Positions 8,719 to 18,802 of a stretch of 64,000 nucleotides of DNA are shown here, one piece after another. Position 1 is the stretch's first letter, and each line of letters begins with the position of its first letter. The position numbers were made by a program, and so were the translations under genes. The stretch is from an uncultured Bacteroidales bacterium (GTDB lineage Bacteria > Bacteroidota > Bacteroidia > Bacteroidales > Paludibacteraceae): contig ONMV01000001.1 of the NCBI GenBank assembly GCA_900319005.1, forward strand, positions 124,001-188,000. Direction: 5' to 3'. The notes beneath the pieces were generated by a model. That model did not search any database, was not told the DNA's origin, and saw only the letters and a program-made list of their open reading frames with translations.

Positions 8719-10500
8719 ATGTGTTTGATTATTCGTAAAGTAGAAATGACGGATGGACAGGAGACCCGTCCCCGTCGCAGAGTAGGCTGCTTGCGTAGCT
8801 GCCTGATTTTCTTCCTTGTCTATTTTGCATGCAGTGCGATTTTAGGATGGATTATGGGAGATATGTTCTCTTCATCGGAAGTAAAATTGGAAGACAAGAC
8901 CGTTTATCGTTTGCAGCTGAAGGGCGAATTGGTGGAGCAGGCGCAGGAGGAAAATCCCTTTGCCGCATTGATGGGATCGATGCCCTATTACAGCAATTAC
9001 AAAAGCGGCGAGACAGTGGGTCTGGATGATATTTTGAGCAATATCCGTCTGGCAAAGAACGACGATAAGATTCTCGGAATATGGCTGGATGGTGCGTCAT
9101 TGGCAATGGCTCCGGCGCATGCAAAGGCAATTAGGGATGCGCTGCTGGACTTCAAACAAAGCGGCAAATGGGTATTAGCATCTGCCAAAAACTATGGTCA
9201 AACTAATTATTATGTAGCATCTGTAGCGGACCGTATTTGTATGGATCCTACCGGAGCTGTGGAATGGAATGGTCTATCTGCACAGAAGATGTACTATACT
9301 CGTCTGATGGAGAAGATTGGGGTAGAGATGCAGATTCTGAAAGTAGGTACTTTCAAATCGGCTGTTGAACCCTATTTCCGTACCTCTATGTCTGACGCGG
9401 ACAAACTGCAGACCAAGCAGTATATGACCGGAATCTGGGATGCATATAAAGAGGCAGTAGGCGCTGCCCGTCATCTGAGTGTGGAGCAGTTGGATGCCTT
9501 GGCAGACCGGTATATGGGACTTCAGGCTGCGGATGAGCAAGTGGCTTCCGGATTGGTGGATACGATCGTTTATACCCAAGATATGGATTCGCTCCTCCGA
9601 ATCTATACCGGTACGAAGGAATATCATATGCTTACTACCAACCAGATGGCGCAAGTCGCTCGCCCGAAATCCAAAGCCAACGACAAAGTGGCGGTGCTGT
9701 ACCTTGAAGGCGACATCACGGATGAAAGCGGAGAAGGTATCGTAGGAAAAGAAGTAGTGAAGACGCTGAAAAAAATCCGCAAGGACAAAGATGTCAAGGC
9801 CTTAGTGCTTCGCGTAAGCAGTCCCGGTGGATCGGCGGATGCCAGTGAGCAGATATGGCATGCAGTTCAGAATATCAAGGCGGATAGTATTCCGGTAGTT
9901 GTGTCGATGGGCGCTTATGCTGCATCAGGCGGATATTATATCTCCTGCGGGGCTGATTATATCTATGCTGAGCCTACCACTATCACTGGTTCCATCGGAA
10001 TCTTCGGTACAATTCCTAACGTAGCTAAACTGCGCAATAAAGTAGGGCTGGATATTGATGGTATTGCTACCAATAAGCACTCTGATTTGGAGGGGAACAT
10101 GCTTTACAAGGGCATGAATACCGAGGAACGCGCGATGATGCAATCAATGGTAGAGAGAGGTTATGACTTGTTCACCAGCCGTTGTGCAGCCGGTCGTCAC
10201 GTCAGTCAGGAGTATATCAAATCCGTTGGAGAAGGACGTGTATGGCTGGGCACCAAGGCGAAAGAGATCGGCCTGGTGGACGAGATGGGTAATATAGACG
10301 ATGCTATCACTAAGGCAGTGGAGTTAGCCGGATTGGAGAATTACAAGACTGTTTATTATCCGGAGAAGCAGGATCCGTTTGAGGAAATGCTGAAGATGCT
10401 GGATAACACGACTGAGGAAGAGCGTCTTATGCTGAAAGTGAAAGAGTTCTGCTCGAAACCGCGTATCATGGCGAGAATGGAAGATGTGGTCATTCGTTAA
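8719..10500 (+). CDS. sppA: Signal peptide peptidase SppA, 67K type
   Basis: A membrane-anchored serine protease that degrades cleaved signal peptides. One transmembrane segment (about 26-47) precedes two tandem SppA/ClpP-like domains. The catalytic lysine is K213 in GTFKSAVEPY and the nucleophile serine is S403 in GAYAASGGYY, which is the full-length 67K arrangement. An alternative start is the ATG at 8746 (MTDGQE), which still keeps the membrane anchor. The 3' end overlaps lpxK by 17 bp, indicating translational coupling. Confidence 0.95.
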   Translation: MCLIIRKVEMTDGQETRPRRRVGCLRSCLIFFLVYFACSAILGWIMGDMFSSSEVKLEDKTVYRLQLKGELVEQAQEENPFAALMGSMPYYSNYKSGETVGLDDILSNIRLAKNDDKILGIWLDGASLAMAPAHAKAIRDALLDFKQSGKWVLASAKNYGQTNYYVASVADRICMDPTGAVEWNGLSAQKMYYTRLMEKIGVEMQILKVGTFKSAVEPYFRTSMSDADKLQTKQYMTGIWDAYKEAVGAARHLSVEQLDALADRYMGLQAADEQVASGLVDTIVYTQDMDSLLRIYTGTKEYHMLTTNQMAQVARPKSKANDKVAVLYLEGDITDESGEGIVGKEVVKTLKKIRKDKDVKALVLRVSSPGGSADASEQIWHAVQNIKADSIPVVVSMGAYAASGGYYISCGADYIYAEPTTITGSIGIFGTIPNVAKLRNKVGLDIDGIATNKHSDLEGNMLYKGMNTEERAMMQSMVERGYDLFTSRCAAGRHVSQEYIKSVGEGRVWLGTKAKEIGLVDEMGNIDDAITKAVELAGLENYKTVYYPEKQDPFEEMLKMLDNTTEEERLMLKVKEFCSKPRIMARMEDVVIR

Positions 10501-11503
10501 CATACCGCTTAGTGGATTATACACCATCGGTGTAGTTCTTCGTCATATGCTGTACGATCAGCATGTGTTGCCTTCGTTCTCCGTGGATGTACCTACTATT
10601 TGTGTAGGGAATATTGCGGTGGGAGGTACGGGAAAGACGCCGATGGTGGAATATCTGTTACGTTTGTTGACAGCGAATGGTTATCATCCTGCCGTGCTTT
10701 CGCGTGGCTATAAGCGCGCTACGCGGGGTTTTGTAATGGCGGATTCCTCTTCCACGGCGCAGAGAATAGGCGATGAAGCGATGCAGATGCATCGTAAGTT
10801 TCCGGATGTACCGATTGCCGTATGCGAGAGTAGGGTGAGAGGTGCGAAACAGTTGAAAAGGCAGGTTCCGCAGCTGGATGTTATCATCCTCGATGACGCT
10901 ATGCAGCATCGCGCCCTACGATGCGGATTCACTATCATGCTGACCCCCTATGATAACCTGTATATAGACGATCATATGTTGCCGTGGGGCACCCTCCGGG
11001 ATCTGCCGCATCGTGCACTCAAGGCGGATGCAATCGTGGTGACGAAATGTCCGGACTCAATTCAACCCATCGATATGCGTGTGGTGGATAATCGTTTGCA
11101 TTTGCCTACCTATCAGCAGCTCCATTTCACAGGATTGGATTATGCGCCGATGGAGCAGGAAGGTGTGCCTCTCGTTTTATGCGGTATTGCTCAACCGCAG
11201 TATATGTTTGATTATGTGCGCAGTATCTATCCGCATGCGGAGTTGATGGCGTACCCTGATCATCATCGGTATAAGGCGCGGGATATAGAGGCGATTATGG
11301 CACGGGCTAAGTCTTTTGATTTTGTGCTGACTACCGAGAAGGATATCCAGCGTCTTCGCACAACGGATCTCGTCTCCCGTCTGGAAACGCAGGGAAAAAG
11401 GCTCATAGCTCTGCCCATTAGTGTCCGTTTTTGCACTCCGCATGACTTATTTGACAAGCAGATCATCAATTACGTTCGAGAAAATCGACTTCGTACATCA
11501 TAA
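10484..11503 (+). CDS. lpxK: Tetraacyldisaccharide 4'-kinase
   Basis: Phosphorylates the 4' position of the lipid A disaccharide precursor on the inner membrane. The Walker A loop is in NIAVGGTGKTP, the family signature DDAMQHR is present (usually DDAFQHR), and an N-terminal hydrophobic segment (about 8-22) fits membrane association. At 339 residues it is of usual size. It overlaps sppA and is followed by an MsbA-type flippase, the same functional pairing as msbA-lpxK in enterobacteria. Confidence 0.95.
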   Translation: MWSFVNIPLSGLYTIGVVLRHMLYDQHVLPSFSVDVPTICVGNIAVGGTGKTPMVEYLLRLLTANGYHPAVLSRGYKRATRGFVMADSSSTAQRIGDEAMQMHRKFPDVPIAVCESRVRGAKQLKRQVPQLDVIILDDAMQHRALRCGFTIMLTPYDNLYIDDHMLPWGTLRDLPHRALKADAIVVTKCPDSIQPIDMRVVDNRLHLPTYQQLHFTGLDYAPMEQEGVPLVLCGIAQPQYMFDYVRSIYPHAELMAYPDHHRYKARDIEAIMARAKSFDFVLTTEKDIQRLRTTDLVSRLETQGKRLIALPISVRFCTPHDLFDKQIINYVRENRLRTS

Positions 11504-11514
11504 ACCATACATCA

Positions 11515-11548
11515 CACATCATACATCATACATCATACATCATACATG
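11515..11548 (+). repeat. Heptamer repeat between lpxK and the ABC exporter
   Basis: Units of ATACATC repeat 4-5 times without interruption; looser copies go on to about 11572. The tract runs across the first candidate start codon of the next gene (11546). Confidence 0.85.
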
Positions 11549-13417
11549 CTTCATCGTACATCTCACTTCATACATACGCTTGGTAGGTTTATGCCGCCAT
11601 ATAAATCGTATATCGGATTGAATATCTTGTTCAATCTGCTATCTACTGTATTATCGCTGTTCTCATTCGCTGCGATTATACCGGTTTTGCGTATCCTTTT
11701 CGGTTTGACGGTTGCGGATGTGGAATGGGTGGAGATGAGCAATGTGAGCGGTTTGCAGGATACGATAGCTGCTATTCGGACAGATATGTATGTCCTTCTC
11801 AATGAGCAGATTGATCAGCATGGAGCGAGTATGATTCTGCTTTGGTTAGGGCTCTTTTTGGTTGTGATGACGGCTCTCAAATGTCTCACGGCATGGCTTG
11901 CGAACTATTTCATGGTACCTATTCGTACCGGTGTGCTGCGCGACTTGCGTCTGCAGTTATACAACCGCATTCTTTCTCTTCCGATAGGCTATTTCACGGA
12001 GGCTCGTCGGGGTGATATCATCTCTCGTATGACGAATGATGTGAATGAAGTGGAAGCCTCTATTATGTCGGCTTTGGATATCTTATTCAAAGATCCGATT
12101 ATGATTCTGGTCTATCTGATTACCTTGCTCGTCATTTCATGGCAGTTGACCCTCTTCGTAGTGCTGCTCATGCCGATAGCCGTTTTCTTTATTGGTCGGA
12201 TAGGTCGCTCGCTCAAACGCGCCTCCAAGCAGGGACAGGAGCAGAATGCCGAGATCCTCTCTTCCGTTGATGAGACGCTATTAGGATTAAGGGTGGTGAA
12301 GGGCTTCAATGCGCAGCATAAACTGCGTAGTCGTTTTGAGACGCTCATCAATGCTACCCGGGCTACTTTTAATCGGATTAACCGCCGCTATTATCTGGCG
12401 CATCCCTTGTCTGAGTTTTTGGGAACGGTTCTTATCGCGCTTATCTTATGGTTCGGAGGACTGCTGATCCTCGGCGACCATGCTACTATTGATGCGGCTA
12501 CGTTCATTTATTATCTGGTTATTTTCTATTCTATTATCAATCCCGCGAAAGATCTGAGCAGAGCCTCCTATGGCATACGTAAGGGAATGGCTTCGTTGGA
12601 GCGGATTGATGCGGTATTGAATACCCAATCCGATATCCTGGAACCGGAAGCGCCTAAACCTGTGAGGTTTGAGAAAGCGATTCGGTTCGAGCATGTGCAT
12701 TTTGCTTATCAGGAGAAAGAGGTATTGAGTGATATTTGTCTGGACCTGCCTAAGGGCAAAACAGTTGCTTTGGTGGGGCAGTCGGGAAGCGGTAAAACGA
12801 CCTTGACGGATTTGGTTCCGCGTTTCTATGACCCGCAGCAGGGATGTATCACAATCGACGGAACGGATATACGGGATTTTGCTACGCATGATCTGCGTGC
12901 TCAGATGGGAATCGTATGTCAGGAACCCATCCTCTTCAATGATACGGTATTCAATAATATCACTTTTGGAGTAGATACCTCTCATCCTGCTCCCAACGGC
13001 ATGACTTGGCTGCAGGCGGTTGAGCAGGCTGCACGCATTGCCAATGCCCATTCGTTCATCATAGAGATGGAGCAGGGATATGATACGGTTATTGGGGACA
13101 GGGGTAACCGTTTGTCCGGTGGGCAGAGACAGCGTTTGAGTATAGCACGGGCTATCTTGAAGAATCCCTCTATCTTGATCTTGGATGAAGCCACCTCTGC
13201 GCTGGACTCCGAGTCGGAACATTTGGTTCAGGAAGCGTTAGAGCACCTCATGACCGATCGTACAACGCTCGTAGTGGCGCATCGTTTATCCACCATCAGG
13301 CATGCCGACCTCATCTGCGTGCTGCATGATGGACGGATCGTTGAACGCGGTACGCACGACGAGTTATACGCACTCGGCGGCTATTATACCAAATTAGTGG
13401 ATATGCAATCGAAATAG
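11546..13417 (+). CDS. msbA: MsbA-like ABC exporter (likely lipid A flippase)
   Basis: A half-size ABC exporter with fused membrane and ATPase domains. The membrane domain has about six helices (about 25-335). The ATPase has Walker A GQSGSGKTT, signature LSGGQRQRLSIARAIL and Walker B ILILDEATSALD. Position directly after lpxK supports transport of lipid A or lipid A-core across the inner membrane, but this is inferred from context. The first 15 codons (MLHRTSHFIH...) come from or border the heptamer repeat, so the ATG at 11591 (MPPYKSYIG) may be the original start. At 623 residues it is slightly longer than typical MsbA. Confidence 0.9.
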   Translation: MLHRTSHFIHTLGRFMPPYKSYIGLNILFNLLSTVLSLFSFAAIIPVLRILFGLTVADVEWVEMSNVSGLQDTIAAIRTDMYVLLNEQIDQHGASMILLWLGLFLVVMTALKCLTAWLANYFMVPIRTGVLRDLRLQLYNRILSLPIGYFTEARRGDIISRMTNDVNEVEASIMSALDILFKDPIMILVYLITLLVISWQLTLFVVLLMPIAVFFIGRIGRSLKRASKQGQEQNAEILSSVDETLLGLRVVKGFNAQHKLRSRFETLINATRATFNRINRRYYLAHPLSEFLGTVLIALILWFGGLLILGDHATIDAATFIYYLVIFYSIINPAKDLSRASYGIRKGMASLERIDAVLNTQSDILEPEAPKPVRFEKAIRFEHVHFAYQEKEVLSDICLDLPKGKTVALVGQSGSGKTTLTDLVPRFYDPQQGCITIDGTDIRDFATHDLRAQMGIVCQEPILFNDTVFNNITFGVDTSHPAPNGMTWLQAVEQAARIANAHSFIIEMEQGYDTVIGDRGNRLSGGQRQRLSIARAILKNPSILILDEATSALDSESEHLVQEALEHLMTDRTTLVVAHRLSTIRHADLICVLHDGRIVERGTHDELYALGGYYTKLVDMQSK

Positions 13418-13420
13418 AAA

Positions 13421-14491
13421 ATGACGAAAAAGAAAGTGCTTTTGGGGATGTCGGGTGGAATTGATTCCACGGTCAGTGCTTTGCTTCTGAAAGAGCAAGG
13501 CTATGAAGTGGTTGGCGTCACCTTCCGAACGTTCGACAGCATGAAAGACAGTTGTCTCGCCAAGGAGAAAGGATGCTGCACGATTGACTCGATCATGGAA
13601 GCGAAGCAGAATGCGGCGAGGATGGGGTTTGAGCATCATATAGTGGATTTCCGCGAACCTTTCCGTCGGTGCGTCATTCAGAATTTCATCGATGAATATA
13701 TGTCGGGGCGCACGCCGAATCCATGCGTGGTATGCAATAGTACGATTAAATGGGGAGAGATGCTGAAACTGGCGGACGAGATGGGCTGCGATTATATCGC
13801 TACGGGTCATTATGCTCGTATTGCGGAGCGGGATGGACACTATTATCTGCGTACCGCAGCCGATACCAAGAAGGATCAGACCTATTTCCTATGGATGCTG
13901 ACCGACGAACAATTGAGGCGTACTATTTTTCCCTTGGGCGATTATACGAAAGACCAAGTTCGGGAGATAGCGCGCAGTCACGGATATGAGAAACTGGCGG
14001 TCAAACGGGAGAGCCAAGAGATTTGTTTTATTCCCGATGACGATTATCGTACTTTTCTGCGTGCGAATGTGCCGGATTATGCGGAGCGCGTGTCGCCGGG
14101 AGAATTTGTGGATGCAGAGGGAAAGGTGTTGGGGCGCCATGAAGGCTACGTCAATTATACGATAGGTCAGCGCAAAGGGCTGGGTATCGCATTGGGGCAT
14201 CCTGCCTATATTACGCATATCGATGCCGCTTCGAATCGTATCACCCTCGGCTCGAACGAGGATATGTACGCTTCGGAACTTAAATTCCGGCCAATTTTCA
14301 ATTCTCAACTTTCAATTTTCAATTCGCCGTTAACCGCGAAAGTGCGGTATCGTTCGCAAGCCGTTCCTGTTCAAAAAATAGACGAGGGACGCTTGGTCTT
14401 TGCGTCCCCCGTCTGGGGTATCACTCCCGGTCAGTCGGTCGTAATCTATCAGGACGACCTCGTGATCGGCGGAGGAATCATTATTCAGTGA
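13421..14491 (+). CDS. mnmA: tRNA 2-thiouridine synthase MnmA
   Basis: Thiolates uridine 34 of tRNA-Lys, -Glu and -Gln. The PP-loop GMSGGIDST binds ATP; the two catalytic cysteines are probably C105 in NPCVVCN and C202 in ESQEICFI. At 356 residues it is a normal size. In the C-terminal beta-barrel region, residues about 291-304 (FNSQLSIFNSPL) are encoded by a heptamer repeat not expected in the family. The insertion is in frame and the conserved end (GITPGQSVVIY) follows. It is the last gene of the tamL-mnmA run. Confidence 0.96.
   Translation: MTKKKVLLGMSGGIDSTVSALLLKEQGYEVVGVTFRTFDSMKDSCLAKEKGCCTIDSIMEAKQNAARMGFEHHIVDFREPFRRCVIQNFIDEYMSGRTPNPCVVCNSTIKWGEMLKLADEMGCDYIATGHYARIAERDGHYYLRTAADTKKDQTYFLWMLTDEQLRRTIFPLGDYTKDQVREIARSHGYEKLAVKRESQEICFIPDDDYRTFLRANVPDYAERVSPGEFVDAEGKVLGRHEGYVNYTIGQRKGLGIALGHPAYITHIDAASNRITLGSNEDMYASELKFRPIFNSQLSIFNSPLTAKVRYRSQAVPVQKIDEGRLVFASPVWGITPGQSVVIYQDDLVIGGGIIIQ
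14292..14326 (+). repeat. Heptamer repeat inside mnmA
   Basis: Consecutive units TCAATTC, TCAACTT, TCAATTT and TCAATTC, read in frame as FNSQLSIFNS. The same heptamer family lies outside genes at 54194 and at the MFS gene start (63298). Confidence 0.85.
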
Positions 14492-14516
14492 ATAATTAAT
14501 AATTAATAATTAATAT
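14491..14516. repeat. Intergenic AT-rich heptamer repeat after mnmA
   Basis: AATAATT units repeat about 3.5 times directly after the mnmA stop. The rest of the 69-bp gap to the convergent rubrerythrin gene holds ATTCATT-like units and no clear terminator hairpin. Confidence 0.75.
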
Positions 14517-14560
14517 TGCGCTGTGGGATATGTCACAACGAGATATTCATTATTCATTAT

Positions 14561-15109
14561 TTATTTTCCGAAGTAGCGCTTATACAGGCCTTCGAAACCT
14601 TTACCGTGACGAGCTTCGTCGCGTGCCATCTCGTGTACGGCATCGTGAATCGGGTCGAGGTTCAGAGCTTTAGCTTGTTTTGCGATATTCAGTTTGTCCT
14701 CGCAAGCGCCGGCTTCAGCCATCATACGTTTCTCCAGGTTGGTTTTGGTATCCCAAACAACCTCACCGAGTAACTCTGCAAAGAGCGATGCATGGTCTGC
14801 CTCCTCATACGCATATTTGCGGAACGCTGCTGCAATCTCAGGATAGCCCTCGCGGTCTGCTTGACGGGCCATCGCCAGGTATTGGCCTACCTCGGTACAC
14901 TCTCCCATGAAGTGAGCGCGGAGACCGTCGTGGATAATAGGATCCGTAACGTCTTTTGCTACGCCTACTACATGTTCGCAAGCGAAGTTGAGTTTACCTT
15001 CTTCTGCTACTTTCCATTCTACAATTTGTTTGCATTGCGGGCAACGCTCAGGTGCCTCGGTGCCCTCGTGTACATAACCACAGATCGGGCAAATGAATTT
15101 TTTTTCCAT
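14561..15109 (-). CDS. Reverse-type rubrerythrin (N-terminal rubredoxin domain)
   Basis: An iron peroxide-scavenging protein for oxidative stress defence in anaerobes. Residues 5-25 form a rubredoxin-like iron site (CPICGY then CPQC). The remainder is a ferritin-like four-helix diiron domain with EADHAS and DEARHG motifs. Classical rubrerythrin has these domains in the opposite order, so this is the reverse form. The ATG at 15109 ([10 protein letters not shown]) is preferred over the upstream one at 15163, which would add 18 unrelated residues. At 182 residues it is complete. Confidence 0.9.
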   Translation of the reverse strand: MEKKFICPICGYVHEGTEAPERCPQCKQIVEWKVAEEGKLNFACEHVVGVAKDVTDPIIHDGLRAHFMGECTEVGQYLAMARQADREGYPEIAAAFRKYAYEEADHASLFAELLGEVVWDTKTNLEKRMMAEAGACEDKLNIAKQAKALNLDPIHDAVHEMARDEARHGKGFEGLYKRYFGK

Positions 15110-15146
15110 TGTGTTGATTTTTAATGGGTTAATAAAAAGAATGTCT

Positions 15147-16922
15147 CTATCGCATAGAATCATCTAATGTGCATCCAACTATATTGTATGTCTTGTTGCC
15201 GCGGAGAATACGGATTTGTCCGTTCTGCAGCACTTTTTTTGCCTCCATGCGGCTGTCGGCGGGATCTTCGATACCTTGCATGACGGGCTTGGTACCTTCT
15301 CCCCACTGCTGATAGAGCCAGTTCGTGCGCCAGTTAAATTTGTTGATGAACTCCTGGCGTTTGGCGGTCATGTCGCTGTTGTTGCAGTAGTTCATACTCC
15401 CGTTCCAGCGGGCGGCATCGTTTTTTGCACCTTGCTCAATCAAAGCGGCTAAATTATCTATCGCGGTCAGGAAATTGCTCTGTTTGTCATGCAGGAATAC
15501 ATACCATACTTCCTTCAGTTTCGCCTGGAATTGCGGCCATGTGGCCAATTGGCCTATCCAATACTGGGCGAATTGGGGGGATTCATATATCCATAACTCC
15601 GAGCCGCGGTTGAATGCGTTGCCGAAGTCCCATACTGGACCGAAATACCATTTCTCGGTCTGGCCGTTACGGTCACGGTCTTTATAAAGATAGCAACTGC
15701 CATGATAACTCTCACAATCCTCCATGAGTTCCTGCACAAGGTAGAACTTGACTGCTTCATCCAAATCCATCTTTTCCCATAAGGCGCTTGCTGAGTTACC
15801 CCAAATAGCCTTATTCAGGTCATTGAGTTGCTCTTCGATGTAGGTCCGTTGCGAGGGTGAGAGCAACTCCGGGCTCTTCATCGTGAACCATACCTTCTGG
15901 TTGTTATTCTCATAGAGGGTCACGTTGCCTTCTTCCTCATAGTTATCGATCTCAACTAACCATCCGCCGCTAACGGAGTCGGTCGCGTAATCCTCCTGCT
16001 CGGTGATGTTTACGCGATTGGTGCCCACACGCACTTGTTCGGTGAGGAAATACAAACCGTAGTACTCTCCGTTCATCACCAGTTCTACCGGTACTGCTTT
16101 CGGAGTCCATTTCAAACCGAGAGCTTCGCTCAGTTTGTAGCCCGCGTAGTTTTTGAGGAAACCTAAGCAGTCGTCTGCATGTGCCATCAGGCACCAGTGT
16201 TTGTTCTTCGGCATACCTAACACTTTCTGCTTGCTGTCCAGTTTGATGCGGTAGGGCTTCTTATCAAAACCGTTCCACGTCCAGTTGCCGCGCCCTTTGA
16301 ACTGTCCTGTGATAGGCTCAGCTGCACTTCCCAAGGCGGCATACCCCGTCTGCAGCGGGTCGATATACAAACTGCCGGACACGTACACCTCTTTGCTGGT
16401 GATAGCGACGCCATCCGTGGTGTTCAGATAAACAACAGGCAGTGTGCCGGAGATAGAAGAGGTTCCGCTATTATTGTCTTTCTGCGTTTCCCAATAACTC
16501 AATGACATCCATGAGCCTTGCGCCCAGTTGTCTCCTGTTTCCGGCACAAAGATGTCTCCGTTATTCATCTGCGACTCAGAAGTTGCTGTACGGTTGTAAT
16601 TCAGCGTGTGACTTATGTATTCCTTGAAATTACTGAATGTTTGATTGTATTCTCCCGCTTGGATGTCCCCTCCGACGAAGGTGAAGCGATAGATATTATT
16701 GACCATCTGAGGGATGGTGACAGCCCACTTATGACCGTCATTGGTCATGTCCAATACATAAGTTTGCGACACATCGTCCCGGCCGTACACAAACTTAACC
16801 GTGTTATAACCGGTTTGGCTGTTGTCAAAATACAAAGTCCCCTGCGGGATCGTCAATGCCCACATGCTGCTACTCAGCAGGCATACCATTGCAATAAAGT
16901 AGATTCGTTTCTCTTTCATCAT
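15147..16922 (-). CDS. Secreted CotH-kinase-like protein with C-terminal sorting-type tail
   Basis: A signal peptide (1-22) is followed by an N-terminal beta-rich region (about 23-165, unrecognised). A CotH-like domain then has the KGRGNWTW motif, [10 protein letters not shown] and the kinase-type WDFG in [10 protein letters not shown] (about 205-545). CotH proteins are atypical kinases found on spores and on bacterial surfaces; the target here is unknown. The last 30 residues ([20 protein letters not shown]) match the tail shared by six other secreted proteins in this window and are probably a type IX secretion signal. The start is 2 nt from the SulP gene stop, so the two genes are likely cotranscribed. 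Confidence 0.85.
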   Translation of the reverse strand: MMKEKRIYFIAMVCLLSSSMWALTIPQGTLYFDNSQTGYNTVKFVYGRDDVSQTYVLDMTNDGHKWAVTIPQMVNNIYRFTFVGGDIQAGEYNQTFSNFKEYISHTLNYNRTATSESQMNNGDIFVPETGDNWAQGSWMSLSYWETQKDNNSGTSSISGTLPVVYLNTTDGVAITSKEVYVSGSLYIDPLQTGYAALGSAAEPITGQFKGRGNWTWNGFDKKPYRIKLDSKQKVLGMPKNKHWCLMAHADDCLGFLKNYAGYKLSEALGLKWTPKAVPVELVMNGEYYGLYFLTEQVRVGTNRVNITEQEDYATDSVSGGWLVEIDNYEEEGNVTLYENNNQKVWFTMKSPELLSPSQRTYIEEQLNDLNKAIWGNSASALWEKMDLDEAVKFYLVQELMEDCESYHGSCYLYKDRDRNGQTEKWYFGPVWDFGNAFNRGSELWIYESPQFAQYWIGQLATWPQFQAKLKEVWYVFLHDKQSNFLTAIDNLAALIEQGAKNDAARWNGSMNYCNNSDMTAKRQEFINKFNWRTNWLYQQWGEGTKPVMQGIEDPADSRMEAKKVLQNGQIRILRGNKTYNIVGCTLDDSMR

Positions 16923-16924
16923 TT

Positions 16925-18655
16925 TTAATTTTTAATTCTTAATTTAATCAAGTCTTCAGCGCGGCGGAGGGCAAAATGGATATTGGCGCATATGTTATGC
17001 GGATCCATTTGCTGCTCAATGCCGCCCTGAAGCAGTTGTTTATGTACATGGTCGTTCACGCCCGAGAGAATGATTGTGATGCCCTCTTTATGCGAACGCC
17101 GGATGAGCATCGCTAAATTATGCATCGCCGTCGAATCCACAAACGGAACTTTGCGCATACGAATGATACGTACCGGATATTTCTCGCCGGATACATGACT
17201 CATGATATCGTCGAAGCGGTTGGCGATACCGAAGAAATACGGACCATCAATCTCATATACCTCTACGCCTTCAGGAATGGTGAGGTGCTCAAGGTTCAGA
17301 TTGCTTTCTGTATCTTCATTCGGGTCTATCTCATCATGGAGAGTGCGGATTTGTGTCTGTTCGTTGGTTCGCATTAGGAAGAGTACCATCGCCAACAGCA
17401 AGCCCACTTCGATTGCTACGGTCAGATCGAAGATGACCGTCAGGAAGAACGTGATTACTAATACCCAGAAATCGCGGTTACGATGCTTGAAGAGACCTAC
17501 GATCGTTTTCCAGCCGCTCATCGAGTAGGCTACCATGATCAATACAGCCGCCAGACAGGCCATAGGAATCATGCCTACGAGTTGACCGAGGAACAAGAGC
17601 ACCAGTAGTAACACCGCCGCATGGATGATTCCGGCTACTGGAGTACGTCCGCCATTATTGATATTAGTCATCGTACGGGCAATCGCTCCCGTTGCGGGAA
17701 TGCCGCCGAAGAAAGGAACCACTACGTTTGCTACGCCTTGGGCAATGAGCTCTGTATTCGAGTTATGCTTGTCGCCGATAACACCGTCAGCAACCATAGC
17801 TGACAGCAAAGACTCAATAGCGCCTAACATCGCTATGGTGAATGCAGATGGGAACAGTTTCTGAACCAGCGTGAAGAACGTCTCGCCTTCCTCTAATTCC
17901 AGAGCAGGTACATGCGGAGAAGGGATACCATGAGGCAAATCATACAAATCGCCAATTGTCTGCACGCTCGATACGCCCCATGATGTGGGCGCATAGGATT
18001 TCAGCAGCCATGTTAAGATGGTCGCAAAGATGATTGCTGCTAATGAACCAGGAATGCGCTTTGTGAGCTTAGGCATGAAGATGCAAACCAACAGGGAGGA
18101 AAATCCGATCACAAAGGCCCAACCGTTTATCCTGAAATGCTGTGTATAATAAATCCATTTGTCTATGAAGTTTGCAGGTACATCCGTCAGACCCAAACCG
18201 AAGAAATCATTCATCTGAGTGGAGAAAATCGTGACGGCGATACCGGCGGTGAAACCGACGATGACAGGGTAGGGAACGAACTTAATGACTGTTCCCAGAC
18301 GTGCCAAACCCATTGCTATGAGCAAGATTCCTGCCATCACTGTTGCTATCATCAGACCCGATAAACCATATTGTTGGATGATGCCATAGATGATGACGAT
18401 GAAGGCACCCGTAGGACCGCCTATTTGTACTTTACTGCCGCCAAAGAGCGAGATAATCAAACCGGCAATGATTGCCGTAACCAAACCTTCCGTCGGACCT
18501 ACACCCGACGAAATACCAAAGGCAATCGCTAAGGGAATGGCGACTATACCTACAATGATGCCAGCAAGGGCATCTTGTGCAAACTGTACCCGATTATATT
18601 GACCGAGCGTTTGAAATAACTTAGGAGAAAAGACTTCTTTCAGTTTAAATTGCAT
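16925..18655 (-). CDS. SulP-family anion transporter with STAS domain
   Basis: An inner-membrane transporter of the SLC26/SulP family. The N-terminal 10-12 helix domain begins with the typical GIIVGIVAIPLAIAFGISSG and carries GGPTGAF. The cytoplasmic STAS domain occupies about 455-565. Members transport sulfate or bicarbonate; the sequence alone does not decide which. At 576 residues it is a normal length. It has its own promoter at 18675-18706 and precedes the CotH gene by 2 nt. Confidence 0.92.
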   Translation of the reverse strand: MQFKLKEVFSPKLFQTLGQYNRVQFAQDALAGIIVGIVAIPLAIAFGISSGVGPTEGLVTAIIAGLIISLFGGSKVQIGGPTGAFIVIIYGIIQQYGLSGLMIATVMAGILLIAMGLARLGTVIKFVPYPVIVGFTAGIAVTIFSTQMNDFFGLGLTDVPANFIDKWIYYTQHFRINGWAFVIGFSSLLVCIFMPKLTKRIPGSLAAIIFATILTWLLKSYAPTSWGVSSVQTIGDLYDLPHGIPSPHVPALELEEGETFFTLVQKLFPSAFTIAMLGAIESLLSAMVADGVIGDKHNSNTELIAQGVANVVVPFFGGIPATGAIARTMTNINNGGRTPVAGIIHAAVLLLVLLFLGQLVGMIPMACLAAVLIMVAYSMSGWKTIVGLFKHRNRDFWVLVITFFLTVIFDLTVAIEVGLLLAMVLFLMRTNEQTQIRTLHDEIDPNEDTESNLNLEHLTIPEGVEVYEIDGPYFFGIANRFDDIMSHVSGEKYPVRIIRMRKVPFVDSTAMHNLAMLIRRSHKEGITIILSGVNDHVHKQLLQGGIEQQMDPHNICANIHFALRRAEDLIKLRIKN

Positions 18656-18674
18656 AATTTTTTACTTTCCGCTG

Positions 18675-18706
18675 CAAAGGTACAAAAAAAATCACATATA
18701 CACAAA
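18675..18706 (-). promoter_or_regulatory. Promoter of the SulP-CotH pair
   Basis: On the - strand TTTG (18706-18703) and TACCTTTG (18682-18675) are 20 bp apart. The -33 region reads ATCACATATACACAAA on the + strand, a degenerate version of the recurring dyad. Confidence 0.7.
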
Positions 18707-18755
18707 TTTATTTGCGTTTTTTTGTATAATGTTTAAGGTTTACTATTTATAGACA

Positions 18756-18787
18756 CAAAAAAAGCGTCACATGGACGCTTTTTTTGT
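18756..18787 (-). terminator. Terminator of the SusC-SusD operon
   Basis: A GCGTC-ACAT-GGACGC hairpin lies between an A-run and a T-run, just after the stop at 18803. The symmetric A/T runs would also allow action on the other strand. Confidence 0.8.
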
Positions 18788-18802
18788 ATATGGTTGATGT
18801 GT

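Noticed and set aside
14491-14560. Terminator between mnmA and the rubrerythrin gene
   Set aside because: Only AT-rich direct repeats are present; I could find no stable GC-containing stem followed by a T-run.
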